This document shows, in pieces, positions 14,843 through 22,835 of a stretch of DNA of 23,901 nucleotides; the first letter of the stretch is position 1; every line of letters starts with the position of its first letter. Made by a program: the position numbers and the translations under genes. This stretch comes from CAZGQY01 sp964528035 (GTDB lineage Bacteria > Pseudomonadota > Gammaproteobacteria > Methylococcales > UBA1147), in NCBI GenBank assembly GCA_964528035.1, contig CAZGQY010000044.1, positions 1-23,901 on the forward strand, in the 5' to 3' direction. Below the pieces are notes generated by a model. That model was not told the origin of the DNA. It did not search any database and was given only the letters and a program-made list of their open reading frames with translations.

Positions 14843-17032
14843 ATGTATAACCATAGAACTGAATTTATCGAAGTTGGCGATCTGGAAATTGCAGAGCCCT
14901 TTTATCGTTTACTTGAAGAAGAGATTATCCCCGGGACCAATGTAAAGGTCGATTATTTCTGGAATACTTTGGCTGAAATAGTTCAGGATTTGGGGCCAAA
15001 AAATGCTGAATTACTTGATCGTCGGGATGCATTGCAGGAAAAAATTGATAGCTGGCATAAAAGTCGTCAGGGAAAACCGCACGATGCAAAAGTCTATGAG
15101 GCTTTTCTAAAAGAAATTGGCTATTTGGTTCCTGAGGAAAAAGACTTTCAGGTGAGTACCTGCAATGTTGACGATGAGATCGCCTGCATCGCAGGACCGC
15201 AGTTGGTGGTACCTCTGGATAATGCGCGTTATGTGCTTAATGCTGCAAATGCACGCTGGGGCAGTTTGTACGATGCACTCTATGCAACCGATGTAATTTC
15301 GGAATCCGATGGTTGTAAAAACATAAAAAAATACAATCCGATTCGTGGTGAAAGAGTAATCACCATAGCGCGGGATTTTTTGGATCGGCATTTTCAACTG
15401 GAGAAAGATACTCACCACAATGTGGTTCGTTACTATGTAAAAAACGCTAACCTGATCGCCCGTATGGGTGATGGCACAGAAACGACCTTACTGCGGGCGG
15501 AAAGATTTAAAGGCTATAACGGTGATCCTAAAAAACCGGATCAGATATTGCTTCGCAAAAATGATTTACATGTCGAGATACGATTTGGAGAGGGTTTTTT
15601 TATTGGTCGCCGCGATCATGCCAATATCTATGATATACAAATGGAATCGGCGATTACAACCATCATGGATTGTGAAGATTCGGTGGCCTCCGTGGATACC
15701 GAAGATAAAGTCAGAGTGTACAGAAACTGGCTAGGACTTATGAAAGGAACGCTGGTTCGCGAAGTTTCAAAAGACGGCAAGAAAGTTAAGCGTACCCTCG
15801 ATCCTGATCGCAGTTATATCACTCCGGATGGCGGTTCGATTACCTTGCATGGTCGAAGCTTAATGCTGGTGAGAAATGTCGGTATGCATTTGCAGTCTGA
15901 GGGTGTTTTGTTGCGAGGGAAACCGATTCCCGAAACAGTGCTGGATGCGATGGTAACCGGATTATGTGCGAAACATGATCTCCTGGGTCGGGGAAAATAT
16001 TCCAATACTCGGAAGGGTTCGGTTTATATTGTCAAGCCAAAAATGCATGGACCTGATGAAGTATCGCTTGCAAATGAGCTGTTTGCACGAGTGGAAGATG
16101 CTTTGGGAATGAAGCCCAATACGCTGAAAATGGGAATTATGGATGAAGAACGGCGGACATCGGTCAATCTGAAAGCCTGTGTAGCCGCAGCAAAAGAGCG
16201 TATATGTTTTATCAATACCGGTTTTTTGGACAGGACGGGTGATGATATTCATACCAATATGGAAGCCGGTCCGGTGGTACCAAAATCCCAGTTGAAACAT
16301 GCAGAATGGCTTCTTGCATATGAGGATTCCAACGTCGATATTGGTCTCGAGTGTGGCTTGATGGGGCGGGCACAAATAGGCAAAGGAATGTGGGCAATGC
16401 CGGAGGAAATGCTGGCAATGATGGAAAATAAAATCCAGCATTTAAAAGCCGGAGCCAATACGGCCTGGGTGCCATCGCCAACCGCAGCAACCTTGCATGC
16501 AATGCACTATCATATCTTCGATGTCCATGATCGTCAGGATGATCTGAAAAAGCGGTCAAATATAGCGGTCGAGCAGATATTAAAGATACCTTTGTTAACT
16601 GATCCTTCGAAGCTTTCTCCAGGAGAAATTCAGCAGGAACTGGAAAACAATGCTCAGGGGATTCTCGGGTATGTCGCCAGATGGGTTGGACAAGGTGTCG
16701 GTTGTTCTAAGGTTCCGGATATCAATAACGTGGCTTTGATGGAGGATTGCGCGACATTAAGAATATCCAGCCAGCATATTGCCAATTGGTTGCATCATGG
16801 AATCCTGACTGTAAACCAGATCCGTGAAGCGATGAAAACCATGGCCATTCTTGTCGATCGGCAAAATTTCGGCGATCCGAATTATAAACCTATGGCTGTC
16901 GATTTCGCCTCCAGTATTCCGTTCCAGGCAGCCATGGATCTGGCTCTAAAGGGCAGGAATCAATCCAATGGATATACCGAGTTTATTCTTTACCAACGTA
17001 GGAAGCAGGAGAAAAATGATGGAAGGGGTTAA
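14843..17032 (+). CDS. glcB: Malate synthase G
   Basis: A 729-residue enzyme, close to the family length of about 723. It condenses glyoxylate with acetyl-CoA to malate in the glyoxylate bypass or glycolate use, in the cytoplasm. Active-site residues can be placed by motif: Arg344 (MLVRNVG), Glu435 (GIMDEERRTS), Asp463 (FLDRTGDDIHT) and the catalytic base Asp635 (LMEDCATLRISSQH). Other hallmarks are MDCEDSVASVDTEDKV (275-290) and AWVPSPTAATLHAMHYH (541-557). The family's Cys in GVGCSKVPD is present (621). No glycolate oxidase or isocitrate lyase gene is adjacent, so it stands alone. The Shine-Dalgarno is weak (TTGAG, about 11 bases away), and a strong inverted repeat lies just upstream. Confidence 0.97.
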   Translation: MYNHRTEFIEVGDLEIAEPFYRLLEEEIIPGTNVKVDYFWNTLAEIVQDLGPKNAELLDRRDALQEKIDSWHKSRQGKPHDAKVYEAFLKEIGYLVPEEKDFQVSTCNVDDEIACIAGPQLVVPLDNARYVLNAANARWGSLYDALYATDVISESDGCKNIKKYNPIRGERVITIARDFLDRHFQLEKDTHHNVVRYYVKNANLIARMGDGTETTLLRAERFKGYNGDPKKPDQILLRKNDLHVEIRFGEGFFIGRRDHANIYDIQMESAITTIMDCEDSVASVDTEDKVRVYRNWLGLMKGTLVREVSKDGKKVKRTLDPDRSYITPDGGSITLHGRSLMLVRNVGMHLQSEGVLLRGKPIPETVLDAMVTGLCAKHDLLGRGKYSNTRKGSVYIVKPKMHGPDEVSLANELFARVEDALGMKPNTLKMGIMDEERRTSVNLKACVAAAKERICFINTGFLDRTGDDIHTNMEAGPVVPKSQLKHAEWLLAYEDSNVDIGLECGLMGRAQIGKGMWAMPEEMLAMMENKIQHLKAGANTAWVPSPTAATLHAMHYHIFDVHDRQDDLKKRSNIAVEQILKIPLLTDPSKLSPGEIQQELENNAQGILGYVARWVGQGVGCSKVPDINNVALMEDCATLRISSQHIANWLHHGILTVNQIREAMKTMAILVDRQNFGDPNYKPMAVDFASSIPFQAAMDLALKGRNQSNGYTEFILYQRRKQEKNDGRG

Positions 17033-17097
17033 AGGGAAATGACTTGAAGTGGTTCTGATCAGCCCCTGGTCGTCGGATCATGGTTAAAGAGATGGGG

Positions 17098-17133
17098 CAC
17101 CTTAGGCTGGCGAAAGAAAAAAGGTGGATTTTT
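17098..17133 (+). terminator. Weak candidate terminator after glcB
   Basis: CACCTT (17098-17103) can pair with AAGGTG (17121-17126) over a 17-base loop, followed by GGATTTTTG. The stem is short, so the call is tentative. The rest of the stretch from 17033 to the antitoxin start shows no gene. Confidence 0.3.
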
Positions 17134-17290
17134 GACTTGGGTTTGCTTTGATCTCAGTTATATATCCTGCAAACATTTAGACTTCGCCAATACAAAAAAA
17201 GATCCACTGCCTATTGGTGTTTTAGTATCGAACTGTTTCGTGAAATATAACAAAATGTCGAATTAATGCTCTTGTTTCTTGTAGCCTATC

Positions 17291-17316
17291 AAACTAAACT
17301 AGGCAAACTTAGTTTA
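17291..17316. promoter_or_regulatory. Candidate autoregulatory operator of the toxin-antitoxin pair
   Basis: A dyad of TAAACTA (17295-17301) and TAGTTTA (17310-17316), with an alternative register AAACTAA / TTAGTTT (17291-17297 / 17309-17315), ends 12 bases before the antitoxin start. Phd/YefM-type antitoxins repress their own operon through such palindromes next to the promoter, so this is the natural operator candidate. Confidence 0.45.
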
Positions 17317-17328
17317 ATATTTATTATT

Positions 17329-17574
17329 ATGAAAACTATTAATATTCACGAAGCTAAAACTCATCTGTCCCGATTAGTGGAACAAGCAGCAACGGGTGAG
17401 CATTTTGTAATCGCCAAGGCCGGAAAACCTATGGTCAAAGTGGTTTCTCTGCATACGCCAGATGCGTCTAAGGTCAAACGTATAGGATTTATGGCCACCG
17501 AAATTGCGGTACCCGAAGATTTCGACAGGATAGGATGTGCAGAGATTGAAAATTTGTTTGAATGTAACGAATGA
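17329..17574 (+). CDS. Phd/YefM-type antitoxin
   Basis: An 81-residue antitoxin. The family opening MKTINIHEAKTHLSRLVEQ and the following GEHFVIAKAGKPMVKVV strands fit the Phd/YefM DNA-binding domain (1-45); the acidic tail (EDFDRIGCAEIENLFE) should wrap the toxin. A longer frame opens at 17266, but its extra 21 residues are hydrophobic and unlike the family, so the ATG at 17329 is chosen, although no clear Shine-Dalgarno precedes it. The stop codon overlaps the toxin start by 4 bases. Expected role: neutralise the PIN toxin and repress the operon. Confidence 0.9.
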   Translation: MKTINIHEAKTHLSRLVEQAATGEHFVIAKAGKPMVKVVSLHTPDASKVKRIGFMATEIAVPEDFDRIGCAEIENLFECNE

Positions 17575-17957
17575 ACTTACTGGTTGATACGCATTTATTA
17601 TTATGGAGTGCCGGACAACCAGAGAAACTGTCTGAAGAAGCTCGAATATTATTGCTAGATCAGAATAATTCATTAATATTTAGTGCTGCAAGCTTATGGG
17701 AAATTGCTATAAAATCTAGTTTAGGGCGTAGCGACTTTCAGGTTAACCCCAAAATATTGCAACGCGGACTTTTAGATAATGGATGGTGCGAACTCATGAT
17801 TAGTAGTGCACACGCTATCGCAACAGGTCATCTACCCAGTATTCATAAAGATCCGTTTGATCGTATTCTTCTTGCTCAAGCAGATGTTGAAGGGTTTATA
17901 TTATTGACCACTGATGCCAAGATCGCAGAATATCCTGGAGCGATTCGTAAAGTTTGA
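17571..17957 (+). CDS. PIN-domain ribonuclease toxin (VapC family)
   Basis: A 128-residue PIN-domain protein of the COG3744 type. Acidic metal-binding residues can be placed: Asp6 (LLVDTHLLLW), Glu44 (SLWEIAIKSSLG), Asp94 and Asp97 (HKDPFDRILLAQA) and Asp115 (LLTTDAKI). All are intact, so an active Mg-dependent endoribonuclease is expected, probably cutting tRNA or rRNA as other VapC toxins do. It overlaps the antitoxin gene by ATGA, so production is coupled. The pair looks like an accessory module set between glcB and the ftsH locus; no mobile-element ends are visible around it. Confidence 0.92.
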   Translation: MNLLVDTHLLLWSAGQPEKLSEEARILLLDQNNSLIFSAASLWEIAIKSSLGRSDFQVNPKILQRGLLDNGWCELMISSAHAIATGHLPSIHKDPFDRILLAQADVEGFILLTTDAKIAEYPGAIRKV

Positions 17958-18488
17958 AACTGATTTGGTCACGGCTTTAAAAGACTTCGATCCCAACGGG
18001 AGTCACCGGTTGAAGTAGTCTGACGATTGCGATCTCTGTTTGTCGCTTGATAAGTATCAACTTCGTATTCAATATTTGTGGGTTTGGGCCACGAAATGAG
18101 TCTATATCAAGTAGTTCATATAGTAAAATATGATTGACCCGTTATTCTCGTTATTACTCGCTCGCCCGTTATTAGTCTCTTCTCCACAGATTAACCATAG
18201 GGGACTGTTTAGGTAGGGGACGAGTCGTTACTAATCGTCTAATAAAGCGCTACTTCCTGTAAGAAAAAATGGAAATATGCACTCATCTATATTTCAAGAT
18301 CCTGGTTTATTAAGAATCTTCAGTGAGGAAATTTGTTGGACAATTCAGCAAGTTTTTCTATGCAATTCCATTTAAACTTTTTAATTTATCGAGATCTTTA
18401 TGAATTGTTGACTACGCCGCATGACCACATGGTGCCCGACAGTGATGGTTTTGCCTGGGCACCCTTTTAGGTGGTCAGTTCAATTGGT
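17958..18488. other. 531-bp gene-free stretch after the toxin gene
   Basis: There is no supported gene or RNA. Seen: three CGTTATT copies within about 35 bases (18140-18173) and the long two-step hairpin listed separately near the right end. No tRNA-like fold or attachment site was recognised. Confidence 0.5.
18423..18476. terminator. Two-step hairpin between convergent transcripts
   Basis: An outer stem GACCAC (18423-18428) / GTGGTC (18471-18476) and an inner stem GGTGCCC (18431-18437) / GGGCACC (18457-18463), with a short CTTTTA run after the inner stem on the plus strand. It lies between the plus-strand toxin gene and the minus-strand membrane-protein gene, whose stop codon is about 13 bases away, so a role in ending transcription from either side is plausible. 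The lack of a long T-run lowers confidence. Confidence 0.45.
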
Positions 18489-18884
18489 TTATGATTCGGA
18501 ATCCTGTTTGTGATGTTTCATTTTGAAAAGGCCATAGGCAAGATGCACAAATCCGATTAAAATTCCGGCGATAAAAACTACATTATTCAGCCGGATTTCG
18601 TTTACATTGGCATAAAAATTTAATCCGATACAAGTAAGGATCAATAATGCTCCCATGAGAAGTATTTCGTGGGGTTCATCGTGAAACCATCGGGACATCA
18701 ACAACAGTAGCTCGCCTATTGTGATATAGGCTATGACAAGCAATAGGTTGTTTTGCAAAGGTCCGACGACTCGGAATTCATTAGTAAACAACAGTTCAGA
18801 TCTGTTGATCAGCATAATACCACCGCAGATCTGAACTGTGATAACGCCAATGAATAAATAGTATAAATACCTATCCCACTTCAT
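18489..18884 (-). CDS. Small four-helix membrane protein downstream of ftsH
   Basis: A 131-residue protein of no family I recognise, with four hydrophobic segments (about 7-26, 45-62, 73-91 and 101-118), short loops, and a polar, His- and Lys-containing C-terminus (KMKHHKQDSES). It begins 8 bases after the ftsH stop on the same strand, so it should be in the same operon, although no Shine-Dalgarno is visible and reinitiation after ftsH is likely. Function unknown; by context it might be a partner or substrate of the FtsH protease or part of the same stress response. Confidence 0.7.
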   Translation of the reverse strand: MKWDRYLYYLFIGVITVQICGGIMLINRSELLFTNEFRVVGPLQNNLLLVIAYITIGELLLLMSRWFHDEPHEILLMGALLILTCIGLNFYANVNEIRLNNVVFIAGILIGFVHLAYGLFKMKHHKQDSES

Positions 18885-18892
18885 TTGTGTGA

Positions 18893-20863
18893 TTAATTTC
18901 GCGTGGAGCGGTGGGTGTCTTCTATAGCACAGGTAGCATGACCTGCAATCGGGACTTCGGGAATAGTGTTGCCGCTGCTGCCGTCGTTGTCCCTGGCACT
19001 TGGCTTTTTGGAATTGGTTTCGGACAGGTCTTTTGGAGAACCGGCTTTTATGCCGCTCATCAGGTTGTTAATCTGATCGAGATCTATGGTTTCCCATTCC
19101 ATCAGTGCTTCCGCCATTTTATGCAGAATGGACATATTTTCTTTAAGTATGGTTTCGGCGCGTTCGTAGTTACGGTCAATCAACGAACGCACCTCTTCAT
19201 CAATCAAATTGGCTGTGGTTTCCGAGATTGAACCGGATTCTCCCGTTGAACCTCCGAGAAAGGGTTGGGCCTGCTCTTTGGAATAGGTCAGCGGGCCAAG
19301 ACGTTCGGATAGTCCCCATTTGGTGACCATATTTCTCGCCAGTTCTGTAGCCCGCTCGATATCATTCGATGCTCCGGTGGTTACCTTATGGACTCCGAAT
19401 ATGAGTTCTTCGGCAAGTCGGCCTCCAAAAAGACTGGAGATCTGACTTTCTAGTTTTTGGCGACTGGCGGAATACTGGTCACGTTCAGGAAGGAAAAGAG
19501 TAACGCCTAGTGCCCGACCGCGCGGCATTATACTGACTTTATAGACAGGATCGTGTTCAGGAACCAGGCGGCCGACGATACAGTGCCCAGCTTCGTGATA
19601 CGCAGTTAGCTTTCGCTCATCTTCGCCCATGACCATTGTATGACGTTCCGCACCCATAATGATTTTATCCTTGGCTTTTTCAAGCTGGGCCATGCCGACA
19701 GTACGTTTATTGGTTCTGGCTGAAATCAGTGCAGCCTCGTTGACGACATTAGCTAGATCAGCACCGGAGAATCCCGGAGTGCCTCTGGCGATATATTTCA
19801 ATTCAACATCATCACCCGCGGGGACTTTGGTCATGTGCACCTTGAGGATCTGTTCGCGTCCACGAACATCTGGGAGTCCGACCGTGATTTCACGGTCGAA
19901 GCGTCCAGGTCTGAGTAATGCCTTGTCTAACACGTCTGGCCGATTGGTGGCGGCGATGACAATAACACCATCGTTGCCTTCGAATCCATCCATCTCCACC
20001 AGAAGTTGATTCAATGTCTGTTCACGTTCGTCGTGGCCGCCGCCGAGTCCTGCACCACGCTGGCGACCCACAGCGTCAATTTCATCAATAAAGATTATGC
20101 AGGGTGATTGCTTTTTGGCTTCTTCGAACATACTGCGCACGCGGGATGCACCGACTCCTACAAACATTTCCACGAAATCGGAACCGGAAATCGTAAAGAA
20201 CGGTACTTTTGCTTCACCGGCGATGGCTCTGGCCAGCAGTGTTTTCCCTGTGCCTGGAGGTCCAACCATTAAGGCACCACGAGGAATTTTTCCGCCAATA
20301 TGCTGAAATTTTCCCGGATCACGCAGAAAATCAACCATTTCCATGACTTCCTCCTTGGCTTCTTCGACACCGGCGACATCGGCAAACGAGACTTTAATTT
20401 GATTTTCCTGCAGCAGTTTGGCTTTGTTTTCACCCAGTTTCATACCTCCAGGGCCCATGCCACCGCTCTGGTTTCGTCGCATGAAATAGATCCATACAAA
20501 AATGAGAAGCAGCATAGGTGCCCAGGAGACAAATATCTCCGTTAGCATCGACCTTTTTTCCGGTGGGCGGGTCTTGATGGTGACCTGGTTTTCGAGCAGA
20601 TCGTCGATCAGATGTGGGTCGCCGGGATTATAGGTCTCGAATCGGATTCCCGACGGGGTAATTGCACGAACTGTGGGGCCGTCCATATCGACGCTTGAAA
20701 TCTGACCGTTTTTTACCAATTTGATAAATTCTGAGTACGGTCTGGTGGCTGCCTCATATTCATGTGAACCGATATTTTTCATCATGGATATAACCACACT
20801 GATTACAACGGTCCATAAAATTATTTTAAAGATGATTTCTCTTTTTTCTACCAGGTATTTCAC
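18893..20863 (-). CDS. ftsH: ATP-dependent zinc metalloprotease FtsH
   Basis: A membrane AAA+ protease that degrades damaged or regulated membrane and cytosolic proteins. With the chosen GTG start it has 656 residues (E. coli 644). Two transmembrane helices (about 10-28 and 107-127) flank a periplasmic domain. Walker A GPPGTGKT lies at 201-208, Walker B IIFIDEID at 256-263, and the second region of homology ends ALLRPGRFDR. The zinc site is H423-EAG-H427 with Asp501 as third ligand. The reading frame is open to ATG codons at 20905 and 20899, but GTG at 20863 is preceded by AGGAGT at 7 bases and gives the usual FtsH N-terminus, so the extra 14 residues are rejected. It sits behind a sigma-factor gene rather than beside rrmJ and folP, so it may be a second ftsH copy. 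Confidence 0.95.
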   Translation of the reverse strand: MKYLVEKREIIFKIILWTVVISVVISMMKNIGSHEYEAATRPYSEFIKLVKNGQISSVDMDGPTVRAITPSGIRFETYNPGDPHLIDDLLENQVTIKTRPPEKRSMLTEIFVSWAPMLLLIFVWIYFMRRNQSGGMGPGGMKLGENKAKLLQENQIKVSFADVAGVEEAKEEVMEMVDFLRDPGKFQHIGGKIPRGALMVGPPGTGKTLLARAIAGEAKVPFFTISGSDFVEMFVGVGASRVRSMFEEAKKQSPCIIFIDEIDAVGRQRGAGLGGGHDEREQTLNQLLVEMDGFEGNDGVIVIAATNRPDVLDKALLRPGRFDREITVGLPDVRGREQILKVHMTKVPAGDDVELKYIARGTPGFSGADLANVVNEAALISARTNKRTVGMAQLEKAKDKIIMGAERHTMVMGEDERKLTAYHEAGHCIVGRLVPEHDPVYKVSIMPRGRALGVTLFLPERDQYSASRQKLESQISSLFGGRLAEELIFGVHKVTTGASNDIERATELARNMVTKWGLSERLGPLTYSKEQAQPFLGGSTGESGSISETTANLIDEEVRSLIDRNYERAETILKENMSILHKMAEALMEWETIDLDQINNLMSGIKAGSPKDLSETNSKKPSARDNDGSSGNTIPEVPIAGHATCAIEDTHRSTRN

Positions 20864-21000
20864 AAGTCTTACTCCTGCAATTTTACAAAAGAATCCCATC
20901 GACATTCATCTGCGATTTTCCAGCAGAATTAAGGTCCCAATGACGGATCCAATCATTGGTATTTTAGAGAGTCGGATTAGTTAAATTTACGACTGTCTGT

Positions 21001-22614
21001 TCATGCAATTAGTGGTTCTAGATAATGTTGGATTTTTTTCAGTGCGCTGGCTTCGATCTGGCGAACCCGTTCCCGCGTTAGTCCTAACAAATTCCCTATT
21101 TCGTTGAGTGTTTTTTCAGCATAGACACCGATTCCGAAACGTTGCCGAACAATGAAGGCTTCGCGTTGATTAAGGTCCTTTATCGCCTTACAGATACGAA
21201 ATTTGGTGTATTGGGCTTCGGCCGCGATTACTGGTTGCAAAAAGGTCTCCTGTTCGAGCAAGCTCATTAGTGTCAGGTTTTCATGCTCATCCACGGGTGT
21301 ATTGAGAGACATCGATTTTTGCGACAGACTGTTCAATTCGTGCAATCTTTGCCGAGTTATCCCGGTTTCATTTGAAAGCTCCTCAACTGAGGGTGCAAGA
21401 CCGTTCCGACGTCGAAACATCGCCCGTTTTTTGTTTGCGTTTCCGAGATCCTGGGTTGTCCTGTACGGCAGGCGAACACAGTGGTTATTGCGGGCCAGAT
21501 ATCTGGTAATAGCCAGGCGAATCCAGTAGGTTGCATAGGTCGAGAACCTGAATCCCAATTGATAGTTAAATCGTTCCACAGCTTTAATCAGACCGATGTT
21601 TCCTTCCTGGACAAGGTCGGTTAACCGATCCGGATCGGTGGAATATTGGCGTGCCAGGTAAAGAACCAAACCCAGATGAAAGGCAACGACGCGATTTCTT
21701 GCGATTTGCCATTGCAGATTTATTTTGGCGCATTGATCGGCAATGGATGTAAATTTATCTGCTTCAACGCCATATCCTGCGACAATGTCGTGGTTTGGCA
21801 AGTGGGAATTTAGAGTGCCCCCGTGTGCCTTTTTTTGATTAATCGTGTGGAGGGATTGTACATGGCTGGCAAGCTGCGTAATGGTGTCAGGAGCCAGATT
21901 CAGAGTAGAAAACGACTTTGAAAGCGTCATTCGGCGATTTTCGGTGATTTCATTCGCTATGCCGTATTTTTGTGCAGCCTGGCGAAATCTATTTAAATGA
22001 AATATCAGCTCCTTAATTGTCGTATGCTGCTGAACTTGATTTGAAGTAACCACGTTTAGTGCAAACGGGGCTGAATAATGAGATTGATTGTTGTCCGGAT
22101 TCTGTATATCGCGGGGCGAATCATCGTGTTCGTCGATACAGTGCTGTACGTCTGTCGAAAGCCGATCCTTTCGGTTAATGCTGATAATAAATTCGCTGCT
22201 TGCCGGTAATTGAGACAATATTTGAACCAGTGAGCCTTGCAAGCGTCCCATGAGAACAAGGAGGTTCAACTCTGCCTCCGGATCAGCAGGTCTACGTCTG
22301 AGTGCCTGCACATAGAATTTATTCAGCAGGTCCCCTGATTCAGATTCAGTTTGCGCTTCTTTTTTTCCAGAAGTTGGCATTATCAGGTCAGGTTCTGCAT
22401 ACTGTGGCTCACCTTGCTCCGAGCTTCGTAATAATCCTTTGTCAATCGGATTGAGATATTTTTTCGAATTCTCTCCGGTTGCTTTGCCGGTGTTGTTTGT
22501 CGATGAATTGGGAATCCCACTCAAAACACCAGAATCGACGATTCCTTTGCGCATTGAAAGATCAATAGGCTTAGTGCTGCGACTATTCATTAATTTTATG
22601 TGCATTTCGACCAT
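21001..22614 (-). CDS. Non-canonical sigma-70 factor with RpoD-like layout
   Basis: A 537-residue sigma factor. Residues 1-90 are polar and probably disordered; 94-145 resemble region 1.2 (LNKFYVQALRRRPADPEAEL, then LSQLPASSEFI); 198-258 resemble the tail of the RpoD non-conserved region (RMTLSKSFSTLNLAPDTITQL). Region 2 is at about 305-376 (DLVQEGNIGLIKAVERFN, FRFSTYATYWIRLAITRYL), region 3 at 378-455 and region 4 at 468-530 (TLNEIGNLLGLTRERVRQIEASALKKI). Region 4.2 keeps the -35-reading R-E-x-x-R, but in region 2.3/2.4 the RpoD W-W pair is Y-W and the -12-reading Gln is Leu, so a changed -10 preference is likely. It is neither RpoS nor the housekeeping RpoD. It is divergent from carH and upstream of ftsH. 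The start lacks a Shine-Dalgarno; ATG at 22605 is an alternative. Confidence 0.88.
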   Translation of the reverse strand: MVEMHIKLMNSRSTKPIDLSMRKGIVDSGVLSGIPNSSTNNTGKATGENSKKYLNPIDKGLLRSSEQGEPQYAEPDLIMPTSGKKEAQTESESGDLLNKFYVQALRRRPADPEAELNLLVLMGRLQGSLVQILSQLPASSEFIISINRKDRLSTDVQHCIDEHDDSPRDIQNPDNNQSHYSAPFALNVVTSNQVQQHTTIKELIFHLNRFRQAAQKYGIANEITENRRMTLSKSFSTLNLAPDTITQLASHVQSLHTINQKKAHGGTLNSHLPNHDIVAGYGVEADKFTSIADQCAKINLQWQIARNRVVAFHLGLVLYLARQYSTDPDRLTDLVQEGNIGLIKAVERFNYQLGFRFSTYATYWIRLAITRYLARNNHCVRLPYRTTQDLGNANKKRAMFRRRNGLAPSVEELSNETGITRQRLHELNSLSQKSMSLNTPVDEHENLTLMSLLEQETFLQPVIAAEAQYTKFRICKAIKDLNQREAFIVRQRFGIGVYAEKTLNEIGNLLGLTRERVRQIEASALKKIQHYLEPLIA

Positions 22615-22731
22615 CTTTAAAGAAACAAAAGTAGTATTGCCATTCGTATTGTTAATGCCAATAAGCTTTTCCGCTTTGCGTTCGTGCAGTGCGGAAATGG
22701 AAACATCGTGAACGACATGTTGTTTCGGACT

Positions 22732-22760
22732 AGATTAGAAAAATGTCCAAGTATTGTCAA
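22732..22760 (-). promoter_or_regulatory. Sigma-70 promoter of the alternative sigma gene
   Basis: On the minus strand TTGACA (22760-22755), 17 bases, TAATCT (22737-22732): a perfect -35 box, ideal spacing and a good -10. Transcription would begin near 22725 and leave a leader of about 110 bases before the ATG at 22614. Its -35 bases are shared with the divergent carH promoter. Confidence 0.75.
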
Positions 22761-22794
22761 TGAAATATATTGATATATAATGCGACATATTGTC
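22751..22794. promoter_or_regulatory. Candidate CarH operator region
   Basis: Two short dyads, ATTG-T-CAAT (22753-22761) over the shared -35 boxes and GACA-TAT-TGTC (22784-22794) over the predicted carH start point, are joined by three similar octamers: GTATTGTC (22751), ATATTGAT (22767) and ATATTGTC (22787). CarH/LitR proteins bind as tetramers to repeated sites overlapping promoters, so this 44-base block is the natural operator. The identity of the protein that binds here is inferred. Confidence 0.5.
22754..22781 (+). promoter_or_regulatory. Sigma-70 promoter of carH
   Basis: TTGTCA (22754-22759), 16 bases, TATAAT (22776-22781): a consensus -10 and a five-of-six -35. Predicted start of transcription is near 22788, leaving a leader of about 48 bases that contains a run of eight C (22798-22805). 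Confidence 0.7.
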
Positions 22795-22835
22795 TCACCC
22801 CCCCCATCCTCCTAAAAACATCGTCAGGGTAATGT

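Noticed and set aside
15962..16441. 159-codon minus-strand open frame
   Set aside because: It lies wholly inside glcB, whose catalytic residues are recognisable across the same stretch.
17266..17328. 21 extra N-terminal residues of the antitoxin
   Set aside because: They are hydrophobic and unlike the family, and they overlap the candidate operator; the family start is at 17329.
18130..18216. 28-codon hydrophobic open frame in the gene-free stretch
   Set aside because: No Shine-Dalgarno, and the CGTTATT repeats explain its composition; there is no support for translation.
20864..20905. 14 extra N-terminal residues of FtsH from ATG 20905
   Set aside because: The AGGAGT site is inside this stretch and points to GTG 20863, which gives the normal FtsH N-terminus.
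21001..22614. Identification of the sigma factor as RpoS
   Set aside because: It is much longer than RpoS, shows a remnant of the RpoD non-conserved region, and lacks the nlpD/pcm context usual for rpoS.
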